Part shown: positions 43,051 to 49,762 of the stretch, piece by piece
Position numbering within the stretch: position 1 is the stretch's first letter
Layout: each line of letters begins with the position of its first letter
NCBI RefSeq assembly: GCF_039536245.1
Contig: NZ_BAAAYN010000042.1
Coordinates: 1 to 49,762 of the forward strand
Reading direction: 5' to 3'
DNA: 49,762 nucleotides
DNA from: Cryptosporangium minutisporangium
Lineage (GTDB): Bacteria; Actinomycetota; Actinomycetes; Mycobacteriales; Cryptosporangiaceae
Notes under the pieces: model-generated
Database searches by the model: none
Told to the model about the DNA's origin: nothing
What the model saw: the letters and a program-made list of their open reading frames with translations, nothing else
Position numbers and translations under genes: made by a program

Positions 43051-43946
43051 TCGTGCCTCTGTTGCTCGGCGCCGGCATCGGTCTCGGTCTGATGGTGATC
43101 GCAGCCGGAATCTGGCCGCCCAAGCCGTCGCTCGCCGACGAACTGGCCGCACTCCACGCCCCACCAGCCACCCCCTCCCTCGCGGCACCGACAGACAGGG
43201 CCGGGTGGGCCGCCCAGCTGGGACGACCGGCCGTGCCCCTCCTCGAGGCCGCAGGACTACCCCGAAAGAGTGTCCGCGCGGACCTCGCCGTGCTCGGCCG
43301 TCCGTCCCAGCTACACCTGGCCGAGCAGGCCGCCACCGCGGTCGCCGGTCTCTTCCTTCCTCCGCTGGTCGCCGGGCTGACCGCGCTGGTCGGGCTGCGT
43401 TGGGGCTGGACCCTGCCGGTGTGGGTCGCCGTCGCTCTCGCCGCGGGTGGGTTCCTCCTGCCCGATCTGGCCATCCACGCCGAAGCCGGCCGACGCCGTG
43501 CGGAATTCCGGCACGCGTTGAGTTCCTACCTCGATTTGGTTGTCATCTCGCTGGCCGGCGGCGCCGGCGTGCAGGCCGCCCTCCATTCCAGCGCGCAGAT
43601 CGGCACCGGCTGGGCAAATACCCGAATCCGGGACGCCCTCCAGGAAGCCGCCCTCACTCCCGGCCTGACACCGTGGCAGGCGTTAGGTCGGCTCGGCGCC
43701 GAACTCGGCATCACCGACCTGACCGAGCTGGCGGCCACCGTCTCCCTCGCCGGCACCGAAGGCGCCAAAATCCGCGCCTCTCTGCGGGCCCGCTCGTCCT
43801 CCCTGCGCGGACACCTGTTGGCCGATCTCGACGCCGCCGGCGCCTCGGCCACCGAACGCATGAGCCTCGGCGTCGTCGCCCTCTTCGCCGCGTTTCTGCT
43901 CTTTCTCGCCTACCCGGCGATCAGTCACGTCCTCACCGGGCTCTAG
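43047..43946 (+). CDS. tadC: TadC-like inner-membrane platform protein
   Basis: 299 residues, GTG start overlapping the tadB stop with GGAGGAGG upstream. Layout of TadC: first helix VPLLLGAGIGLGLMVIAAGIW, a helix pair around residue 90-140 (FLPPLVAGLTALVGLRWGW, VWVAVALAAGGFLLPDL), the T2SF domain (FRHALSSYLDLVVISLAGGAGVQAAL, LGITDLTELAATVSLAGTEGAKI) and a last helix SLGVVALFAAFLLFLAYPAI. It ends 14 bases before the pilin gene, the only real gap in this part of the operon. Confidence 0.87.
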   Translation: MIVPLLLGAGIGLGLMVIAAGIWPPKPSLADELAALHAPPATPSLAAPTDRAGWAAQLGRPAVPLLEAAGLPRKSVRADLAVLGRPSQLHLAEQAATAVAGLFLPPLVAGLTALVGLRWGWTLPVWVAVALAAGGFLLPDLAIHAEAGRRRAEFRHALSSYLDLVVISLAGGAGVQAALHSSAQIGTGWANTRIRDALQEAALTPGLTPWQALGRLGAELGITDLTELAATVSLAGTEGAKIRASLRARSSSLRGHLLADLDAAGASATERMSLGVVALFAAFLLFLAYPAISHVLTGL

Positions 43947-43960
43947 AAAGGACAGCCGCC

Positions 43961-44185
43961 ATGCACTCGATCGTTGCCAGGCTCGCCGACCGCGGCTCCC
44001 GGCTCACCCACCGCCTCGCCTCGCCGCTACGCGACCGGTTACGCCAGCGGATACCACGCGGGGACGCCGGCTACAGCACAGAGACTGTCCTCGTCACCGC
44101 ACTGCTCGTGGCGCTGGCCATCGCCGTTCTCGGGATCATCGCCGCCAAGGTCCTGGCCAAAGCCAACGCCATCAACCTCGGCTGA
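43961..44185 (+). CDS. flp: Flp-type pilin
   Basis: 74 residues with its own good ribosome-binding site (AAAGGA, eight bases before ATG), unlike the overlapping neighbours, as expected for the major subunit. The basic N-terminal part (RLTHRLASPLRDRLRQRI) leads to the pilin segment GDAGYSTETVLVTALLVALA followed by IAVLGIIAAKVLAKA. The Glu five residues into the hydrophobic stretch and the preceding Gly fit processing by a prepilin peptidase. No prepilin peptidase (TadV) is encoded in this window. Confidence 0.82.
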   Translation: MHSIVARLADRGSRLTHRLASPLRDRLRQRIPRGDAGYSTETVLVTALLVALAIAVLGIIAAKVLAKANAINLG

Positions 44186-44189
44186 CTCA

Positions 44190-44666
44190 ATGCCGATCCC
44201 CCCGCCGAGCCCATCGTGGGTCGCCGGATCCAGGTCACACCCGGCGCCACGAAGGCGCCGCCAGACCCGTGCCCTGCTTCGCGGTTCGGATCGGGGTGCG
44301 GTCTCCACCGAACTCGCGCTCGCCACACCACTGCTGCTTCTGCTGCTGATGCTCGTGGTCCAAGCCGCGCTGGGCTGGCACGCCGTGCACGTCGCCGACG
44401 CCACCGTCACCCGCGCCGCCGACGCCGCGCGCCTCTCCGGCGCCACCGACACCGACGGCCAGACCGCCGCCGACGCGCTCACCCAGCAACTCGGCTCCGG
44501 ACTCCTCACCGACGTCCAAGTCACCGTCAGCCGCACCGACGGGCAGGTCACCGTCGAGCTGACCGCCTCCACCCCCACCGTCGTGCCCGGCCTGACCTGG
44601 ACCGTGCACCGGCACGCCACCGCCCCCATCGAACAACCCACAACAGACACCGGCAGCACCCCATGA
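44190..44666 (+). CDS. tadE: TadE-like pseudopilin
   Basis: 158 residues, starting five bases after flp ends. A Pro/Arg-rich head precedes the TadE signature DRGAVSTELALATPLLLLLL, a hydrophobic helix with Glu at position 5 after the Gly-Ala. The exported part follows (GWHAVHVADATVTRAADAARL, TADALTQQLGSGLLTDVQVTV). TadE pseudopilins are thought to prime or cap the fibre. It overlaps the next gene by four bases. Confidence 0.82.
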   Translation: MPIPPPSPSWVAGSRSHPAPRRRRQTRALLRGSDRGAVSTELALATPLLLLLLMLVVQAALGWHAVHVADATVTRAADAARLSGATDTDGQTAADALTQQLGSGLLTDVQVTVSRTDGQVTVELTASTPTVVPGLTWTVHRHATAPIEQPTTDTGSTP

Positions 44667-45130
44667 CCCGGCCCACGCGCTGCCCGAAACGACGAGGCCT
44701 CCCTCGCCCTGACCGCCGCGGCCGTCGGTGGGAGGCGGGCTCGGTCACCGTCGAACTCACCCTCCTGACACCGCTCGTGCTGCTGATCGTGCTCCTGGTG
44801 GTGGCCGCCGGACGGCTCGCCGACGCCCAAGCGCGCCTCGACCAAGCCACCTACACCGCCGCTCGCGCCGCCTCCCTCAGCCGCCATCCGGCCACCGCAG
44901 CCAACGCCGCCCGCACCAGCGCGGTCGCCGCGCTCGACCTGCCCGCGACATGCGCGGCGCTCGACGTCACCGTGGACACCACGGCCTACGCGCCGGGCGG
45001 CGCGGTCATCGTGCACACCACATGCGTGGTCAACCTGGCCGACCTCACCGGCCTCGGCCTGCCCGGCAGCCGGACTCTCACCAGCACGTCTACCTCGCCG
45101 CTCGACACGTACCGGGCGGTCACCCCATGA
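44663..45130 (+). CDS. Second TadE-like pseudopilin
   Basis: 155 residues, ATGA overlap. The same plan as the previous protein: basic head, EAGSVTVELTLLTPLVLLIV helix with the conserved Glu, then LADAQARLDQATYTAARAASLS. Two Cys (PATCAALDV, VHTTCVVNL) in the exported part can form a disulfide, which the first copy lacks. It is probably the TadF-equivalent of this operon. Confidence 0.8.
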   Translation: MTRPTRCPKRRGLPRPDRRGRRWEAGSVTVELTLLTPLVLLIVLLVVAAGRLADAQARLDQATYTAARAASLSRHPATAANAARTSAVAALDLPATCAALDVTVDTTAYAPGGAVIVHTTCVVNLADLTGLGLPGSRTLTSTSTSPLDTYRAVTP

Positions 45131-45579
45131 CCCCGCCCTCCCATTCGCGCCCCGGCCTGACGGAGCTCAGGTGCCCGAGTGGCGAACAGGGCCAGGCCAC
45201 CGCGTTCCTTACCGTCCTGGTCATCGCCCTCCTACTGCTGGCCGGTCTGGTGCTCGACGGCGGCACCGCACTCGCGGCGCGCACCCGCGCCCTAGATGCC
45301 GCCCAATCCGCCGCCCGCGCCGGCGCCCAGCGACTCGACCTGCCCCTCTACCGCACCACCGGCCAGCTGCGCCTGGACCCCGGCCAAGCCGTCCGCACCG
45401 CGCAGGACTTCCTCGCCGCAGCCGGCGTACCCGGGCAGGTCACCGCCACCACCGCCGCGGTCACCGTCACCACCCACACCGACCGGCCCACCCAGCTACT
45501 GCAGCTCGTCGGCGTGCACACGCTGCGGGCCACCGGCACCGCGACCGCCGCCCCCACTACCCCCGGGAACCAGCCATGA
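45127..45579 (+). CDS. TadG-like / Rv3660c-neighbourhood TadE-like protein
   Basis: 150 residues, ATGA overlap. The N-terminal signature GEQGQATAFLTVLVIALLLLAG, then LVLDGGTALAARTRALDAAQSAARAGAQRL, is the pilus-associated TadG_N type that starts with G-x-A and lacks the TadE Glu. The remainder is a small exported domain (AVRTAQDFLAAAGVPGQVTAT). Its stop overlaps the next start. Confidence 0.8.
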   Translation: MTPPSHSRPGLTELRCPSGEQGQATAFLTVLVIALLLLAGLVLDGGTALAARTRALDAAQSAARAGAQRLDLPLYRTTGQLRLDPGQAVRTAQDFLAAAGVPGQVTATTAAVTVTTHTDRPTQLLQLVGVHTLRATGTATAAPTTPGNQP

Positions 45580-45644
45580 GCCCGCTCCCGCCCAGACCTC
45601 GCACATCTGCGACCAGCCGAACGCAACGGCGAAGGAGACCATGA
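45576..45644 (+). CDS. Possible 22-codon coupling ORF
   Basis: An ATG overlapping the TadG-like stop opens a frame of 22 codons, Arg/Pro-rich (MSPLPPRPRTSATSRTQRRR), whose TGA overlaps the ATG of the LysM-BTAD gene. Since nearly every junction of this operon is an ATGA overlap, the small frame would keep ribosomes moving to the next gene. It may only be a bridge without a functional peptide, or chance. Confidence 0.3.
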   Translation: MSPLPPRPRTSATSRTQRRRRP

Positions 45645-48613
45645 TGCGCGTTCTCGGACGCCTCCTGCGAGCACTCGGCGCCCTACTCCTGCTGGTGGCC
45701 TCCGTCGGCGGCGTGCCGTGGCTGCTGGTCGTCGCGGTCGGCTGGCCCCTCCCCCGCCACGTCCCCACCCCCAGTGATGTGGTCGCATGGCTGACCTCAC
45801 CGATCGACGACGGCGGCATCTTCCAGATCATCGCCTGCGTCACCTGGATCTTGTGGGCCATCTGGGTCGGTTCCCTGCTCCTGGAGGCCTATGACCTGAT
45901 CCGCTACGCAGGCAGGTCCCGACCGAAACCCACCGGAATCCAGGCGCTGGCGGCCGCGCTACTCACCGCGCTCACCCTCAACCTGTCCGGCGCCGCGTCC
46001 TATGCCCAACCGCCGATCCCACCGGCCACCGTCGCCGCCGCGACACCCCTACTCCCACGCCCGGCCAACCCACCGATCCTCGCCATCCACGACCAGCGCA
46101 GCACCGAGGCCCGGCAGCCGGACGGCGCCGGATCCGACGGTGCCTACCCGCCGTGGGGCACCACAACCCACACCACGGAACGCGACGGCCAGACCGCGGC
46201 GCTCACCAGAACCCGCAGTAGCACCACCACGACGCGAGTGCCGCGCTGCGTCGTTCAGGAGAACGACACACTGTGGGACCTCGCCTACAACCACCTCGGC
46301 GAGGCCGAACGGTGGGAAGAGATCTACACCCTCAACCGCGGCCTCATCCAAGCCGACGGCCGCGCCCTGTCCGACCCCGACCTCCTCATCCCCGGCTGGG
46401 TGCTGGTCCTGCCCACCCGACTCCCCGCGCCTACCCCGGCTACACCCTCGCCGCCGGCCGCGCCCGACAAGCCCGATACCCCGGACGGGGCAACCGGACA
46501 GCCACCGCCCCCTCAGCCGACGGTCCCTGGCCCGTCGCCCACCCCGCCACGTCCGACAACGCCCGGCCCTTCGACCACGGCGCCCAGTCAATCGACCAGT
46601 GGAACGGCAGCTCCCAGTCCCCTACCGCCGACGGCGCAAGACCCGGCGAAGGATCCCGCCACCGCCTCTCGGGCCGAGCACGGCGTGGAACTGTCCGGCG
46701 GGTGGGTCAGTGCCGGACTCGCCGCGGCGATCGCCGACGCCGGAACGCTGGCGTGGCTGCGCCGCCGCCGCGTCTACCGGCCTGAACCGCTCCCCGGCCC
46801 GAACCCCCAGGCCCGCGACCTGCACCCGCTCCCGCCTCTGATCGGCACCGTGCGGGAAGCCGCGCACGAACTCGACGCCGGCCTCCTCGAGCCCTGCAGC
46901 CCCGGACCGACCGTCGCTCAACTCGCCGACGCCGACTCGCCCGACCTTCCGCCACCAGGGCCCGACGGGCCGCAACTCGCCGGGCTCGACGACCCCCTCA
47001 ACCCCCGCGGACTAGGCCTCACCGGCGACGGCGCACCCGCCGCGGCCCGCGCGCTGCTCACCGCGACCCTCGCCGCAGGCGGACCCCAGGATCCCGACGC
47101 CGCCGGCACCATCCTGATCCCCGCCGCCACCCTCGCCGAGATCCTTGGCACCGCCGCCGTCGACCTCGGCCCCCTGCCACGCCTCCATGTTCACCCCGGC
47201 CTGCCCGACGCACTGACCACCCTCGAAGACCTGATCATCGCCCGTCGGCGAGAACTCGACGATCACGACGCCCCCGACTTCGAGACCCTGCACGCCGCGC
47301 ACCCCTTCCACGCCCCGCTGCCGCTGGCGCTACTCATCGCCGAAATCCCGGCCCCGGTACTACACGCCCGCGTCACCGCCGCCCTGCAACTCGGCAGCCC
47401 ACTGCGCATCGCCGCGGTCTTCCTCGGAAACTGGCCACCCGGCGACACCCTTCACGTCCACCTCGACGGCACCACCATCCGCCCACCGACCGGTGACCGC
47501 AGCGAACCACCGGCACGCCTGTCCGTCCTCGACGTGTCCACGGCCGTCGCAGCGCTCGAAGTCCTCCGCGAAGCCCACACCGGAACCCGGCCCGCGACCG
47601 CTCACTCCGCCGCGGCAGCCGCCCTGATTCCCGACCCCGGGCCAGCACCTCACCGAGTCCCGTCATCCGCCGACTCCCCGGCCTCGACCAGTCCCGCTTC
47701 GTTCGACCACCCGGCCCCGACTCGGGGCGGTCCCACCGACGAGCCCGCGCGAGTGCCAGCCGCAGTCAGCGGCGCCCTACCGTCGACGGCTGCGACCTCC
47801 GGTAGTCCGCGGGCACGCATCCAGGTGCTGGGTCAAGCCCCGTTGATCCGCCCGCTGGACGGGCCACCGGTCACCGGTGCCCGCTCCCACGCCGTCGAAC
47901 TCCTAGCCCTGCTCGCCGCGCACCGCGATGGCATGGACCTGCCCGACATCATGGAAGTCTTCTACCCCACCGCCACCGTGCGGCGCGCCTCCCAGCGACT
48001 GTCCACCACCGTCGGCAACCTCCGAAACCGCATTCGCACCGCCGCCGGCGACCCGGCCAACAAGGAGAAGCTCGAACCGGTGCTCAACACCGGCAGCCAC
48101 TACCAACTCAACCCCGCCATCCTCCACATCGACTGGTGGCACTTCCAAGACACCCTCGCCCGGGCCGTCACCGCCGATGACGACCAGCGCCTCGTCACAC
48201 TCCGGCACGCCGTCGACCTCTGGACCGGACCGCTCCTCGACGGTTGCAACTACCGCTGGGTCGAATCGCACCGCGAGTACTCCCGCAGGCAAGGCATCAC
48301 CGCCCATATTCAACTCGCCGCGCTGCTCACCGACGCCGCCCCTGACGAGGGCGCCAGCCTCCTCGACGCCGCCTGTGGGATCGACCCGATCAACGAAGAT
48401 GTCGCTCGGCTCGCCATGCGCGCGCACGCCCAAGCCGGCAACAGGGCCGCCGTGCAAGCCCGACTCCAAGCACTCACCGCCGCCCTTGCCGACATCGACG
48501 AAGACCCGGACGAAGCCACCACCCGACTCGCCGACCAGCTCATGTCCCGAACCAGTGCGCCTCGCCGCTCCGGCCCTCCACCGACAGAGACCCAGCGCGC
48601 CGACGGGCCGTGA
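45641..48613 (+). CDS. LysM-BTAD membrane regulator of the Tad locus
   Basis: 990 residues from ATG 45641 (AAGGAG upstream; ATG 45644 equally possible). Domains in order: a hydrophobic helix near 8-32 (LLRALGALLLLVASVGGV), helices near 65-85 (IIACVTWILWAIWVGSLLLEA) and near 105-125; a LysM domain at about 200-258 (VVQENDTLWDLAYNHLGEA, ERWEEIYTLNRGLI, LIPGWVLVLP). Then a Pro/Ala/Thr-rich linker to about 345 and another hydrophobic segment (VSAGLAAAIADAGTLAWL). A long cytoplasmic-type region ends in a winged-helix-like part (VELLALLAAHRDGMDLPDIM, ASQRLSTTVGNLRNRIR) and a BTAD helical domain (WHFQDTLARAVTADDDQRL, MRAHAQAGNRAAVQARLQAL). A peptidoglycan-binding sensor joined to a SARP-type output suggests wall-linked control of pilus or other genes. 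This combination is known in actinobacterial Tad clusters, but function is unproven. Confidence 0.82.
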   Translation: MMRVLGRLLRALGALLLLVASVGGVPWLLVVAVGWPLPRHVPTPSDVVAWLTSPIDDGGIFQIIACVTWILWAIWVGSLLLEAYDLIRYAGRSRPKPTGIQALAAALLTALTLNLSGAASYAQPPIPPATVAAATPLLPRPANPPILAIHDQRSTEARQPDGAGSDGAYPPWGTTTHTTERDGQTAALTRTRSSTTTTRVPRCVVQENDTLWDLAYNHLGEAERWEEIYTLNRGLIQADGRALSDPDLLIPGWVLVLPTRLPAPTPATPSPPAAPDKPDTPDGATGQPPPPQPTVPGPSPTPPRPTTPGPSTTAPSQSTSGTAAPSPLPPTAQDPAKDPATASRAEHGVELSGGWVSAGLAAAIADAGTLAWLRRRRVYRPEPLPGPNPQARDLHPLPPLIGTVREAAHELDAGLLEPCSPGPTVAQLADADSPDLPPPGPDGPQLAGLDDPLNPRGLGLTGDGAPAAARALLTATLAAGGPQDPDAAGTILIPAATLAEILGTAAVDLGPLPRLHVHPGLPDALTTLEDLIIARRRELDDHDAPDFETLHAAHPFHAPLPLALLIAEIPAPVLHARVTAALQLGSPLRIAAVFLGNWPPGDTLHVHLDGTTIRPPTGDRSEPPARLSVLDVSTAVAALEVLREAHTGTRPATAHSAAAAALIPDPGPAPHRVPSSADSPASTSPASFDHPAPTRGGPTDEPARVPAAVSGALPSTAATSGSPRARIQVLGQAPLIRPLDGPPVTGARSHAVELLALLAAHRDGMDLPDIMEVFYPTATVRRASQRLSTTVGNLRNRIRTAAGDPANKEKLEPVLNTGSHYQLNPAILHIDWWHFQDTLARAVTADDDQRLVTLRHAVDLWTGPLLDGCNYRWVESHREYSRRQGITAHIQLAALLTDAAPDEGASLLDAACGIDPINEDVARLAMRAHAQAGNRAAVQARLQALTAALADIDEDPDEATTRLADQLMSRTSAPRRSGPPPTETQRADGP

Positions 48614-48723
48614 ACCAACCCGGGCGAACACTCGGCACCCGAGCGCATCCGAGGGGCCCCGGCGGCCGTTGTGAAAGCCTGTCGCTTGCGCTTGCCCCAT
48701 GTGGGAGCGGCTGCGGGATCCGG

Positions 48724-49056
48724 TCAGTCGCGGGGTCCGTGCCATTCCTCCCAGGAATCCTCGACGGTGATCCAGGTGCGCCACGGGGGCCAGGGGTAGC
48801 GGCGGCCGATCCGGTAGGAGTGCCAACGCTCAGCGTTCGTCTTGGCATCGAGCGCGGCCATGACCTGTTTTTGCCGCCCACGGGTGCAGACGTCAATGCG
48901 GACGACGCCAGGCCGAACCTCGCGGATGGGGCCGGTGCCGATCCGGCCAAGAACGGCCCGGACGGAGGCGACGGTCACCCGTTCCAGGTCGCGGGGAATG
49001 GGCCATAGGCCGAGGGTAGCGGCGCCGTTTCCTATGCGACCTGCCCGGTCCGCCAT
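48724..49056 (-). CDS. Hypothetical protein
   Basis: 110 residues from the ATG at 49056. The frame is open further to 49116 (TTG) and neither start has a good ribosome-binding site. The C-terminal half looks like real protein: VASVRAVLGRIGTGPIREV, VVRIDVCTRGRQKQVMAAL, and an unusually Trp-rich end (YPWPPWRTWITVEDSWEEW). No family recognised. It lies between the Tad operon and an insertion sequence, so it could be accessory. Confidence 0.5.
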   Translation of the reverse strand: MADRAGRIGNGAATLGLWPIPRDLERVTVASVRAVLGRIGTGPIREVRPGVVRIDVCTRGRQKQVMAALDAKTNAERWHSYRIGRRYPWPPWRTWITVEDSWEEWHGPRD

Positions 49057-49210
49057 CGATGTGGTGGCGGGCCGCAGCGTCGCCCGATGGTGTCCACCAC
49101 CTGGCCAGGCAAGCAATAGCGCATTCGCCCACCCCGCGGTCCAGGCGCGGCCCGGCCGCCGCGCGTCGCTGGGTTTCCAGAACGCCCGGACCGAGTAGCC
49201 ATCGCGGCTC

Positions 49211-49315
49211 CTACTCGACGGGCCTCCCCAACGCCTTCATCGCCCGGTCCAGGACTTCGCCGTCCTGGCCGGCTCCGGTACGGGCGATCTGGCCGATCAG
49301 TTCACGAAGCGCCAT
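49211..49315 (-). CDS. Possible 34-residue peptide next to the insertion sequence
   Basis: ATG at 49313-49315 to TAG at 49211-49213. Sequence is helical and charged (MALRELIGQIARTGAGQDGE, then VLDRAMKALGRPVE), more protein-like than other small frames here. No strong ribosome-binding site. It may be the end of a gene cut by the IS or chance. Confidence 0.3.
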   Translation of the reverse strand: MALRELIGQIARTGAGQDGEVLDRAMKALGRPVE

Positions 49316-49360
49316 GTCAAGCGCCGGGTTTGGTGGAGGCTGTGATTACCCGCTCGGCGG

Positions 49361-49762
49361 TCAGTTGACTGCGGCGGCTGGACGGTAGGCGTGTTCGTAT
49401 TCGACGGGTGGGACTTCGCCGAGTTCGCCGTGTAAGCGCCGGTGGTTGTACCAGTCGATGTACTCGGCGACGGCGATCTCGAGGTCGTCGTGGCCTGTCC
49501 AGGGGCCTTTGTTGCGGATCAGTTCGCCCTTGAACAGCGAGTTGAACGCCTCGGCTAGGGCGTTGTCATACGAGTCGCCGGTGGAGCCGACCGACGCGAC
49601 GGCGCCGGCTTCGGCCAGCCGCTGGGTGTATCGAACGGCGACATATTGGACTCCCTTATCGCTGTGGTGGATCAGATCGGTGACGTCCTGGCCCTCGCGA
49701 CGCCGGGTCCAGAACCCCATCTCCAGGGCATCGAGGGCCAGATCGGTGCGCAGGGAGGTCGA
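49361..49762 (-). mobile_element. IS3-family transposase OrfB, C-terminal part, running off the window
   Basis: The frame is open from the right window edge to TGA at 49361-49363. It contains the end of the DDE integrase core: TDLALDALEMGFWTRRREG, the second catalytic Asp in LIHHSDKGVQYVAVRYTQRL, GSTGDSYDNALAEAFNSLFK with the catalytic Glu following in the family pattern (E of FKGELI region or AEAFN), and WYNHRRLHGELGEVPP. This part is intact, so the element may be active. The sequence just left of it (about 49316-49360, CTCCACCAAACCCGGCGC on the minus strand) resembles IS3-group terminal ends. The other end lies outside the window. Confidence 0.88.

Noticed and set aside
1-49762. CRISPR arrays, tRNA, rRNA and classical riboswitches
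   Set aside because: No regularly spaced repeats and no recognisable tRNA/rRNA segments were found by reading. Short structured RNAs could be missed without covariance-model searches.

Overview
The window comes from a high-GC actinomycete. The evidence is strong codon bias for G/C in the third position, frequent GTG starts, chains of ATGA stop/start overlaps, a GAF-ANTAR regulator, an FxLD lanthipeptide locus, a GPP34 protein, type VII secretion (WXG/EspC-like) proteins and an actinobacterial Tad pilus operon. A genus cannot be fixed from the sequence alone. No rRNA, tRNA or CRISPR array was found.

Layout. (1) 1-4.1 kb is a scrap zone. An NRPS adenylation-domain end and a beta-galactosidase C-terminal end meet near position 400. 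A STAS protein follows, then a GAF-ANTAR gene broken by one in-frame TAG, then a secreted repeat protein with GDWNGDG motifs. (2) 4.8-6.4 kb is an AT-richer island with a Phd/YefM-like fusion protein divergent from a small membrane protein. (3) 6.45-15.96 kb is a four-gene unit: three proteins that look like diverged paralogues (the first ending in a C70/AvrRpt2-like cysteine peptidase) and a 1268-residue subtilisin-family peptidase. This is the best candidate for an undescribed system. (4) 16.3-16.9 kb holds an IS3 OrfA remnant and the end of a formylglycine-generating-enzyme-like gene. (5) 16.87-18.9 kb carries a class IV aminotransferase and a double GNAT protein.

(6) 19.1-29.1 kb is an FxLD-type class I lanthipeptide locus. 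A XRE-TPR regulator and a creatininase-family hydrolase lie on the plus strand. On the minus strand are a resolvase-fold protein, two short precursor genes, a full-length LanB dehydratase, LanC and an isoaspartyl-methyltransferase-type FxLD methyltransferase. A second, paralogous XRE regulator is divergent on the far side. The core genes would make Ser/Thr-dehydrated, Cys-cyclised peptides carrying an Asp-directed modification. No dedicated exporter or subtilisin-type LanP is present, so the creatininase homologue is a candidate leader peptidase by analogy with MftE. (7) 29.3-34.6 kb holds GPP34, an APC permease and GNAT gene (overlapping), a small protein, a DUF574-type SAM methyltransferase and an unknown protein.

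(8) 34.6-36.45 kb is a minus-strand operon of WXG/EspC-like type VII substrates with a small membrane protein. (9) 37.46-48.6 kb is a Tad/Flp pilus operon: lipoprotein, secreted PKD-like protein, CpaB, TadZ, TadA, TadB, TadC, Flp, three TadE/G-like proteins, and a large LysM-BTAD membrane regulator. The genes are mostly joined by 1-4 base overlaps. (10) The window ends with a small hypothetical gene and the 3' end of an IS3 OrfB. Four perfect or near-perfect hairpins, one 18-bp palindrome and one pair of 18-nt direct repeats lie at gene boundaries.
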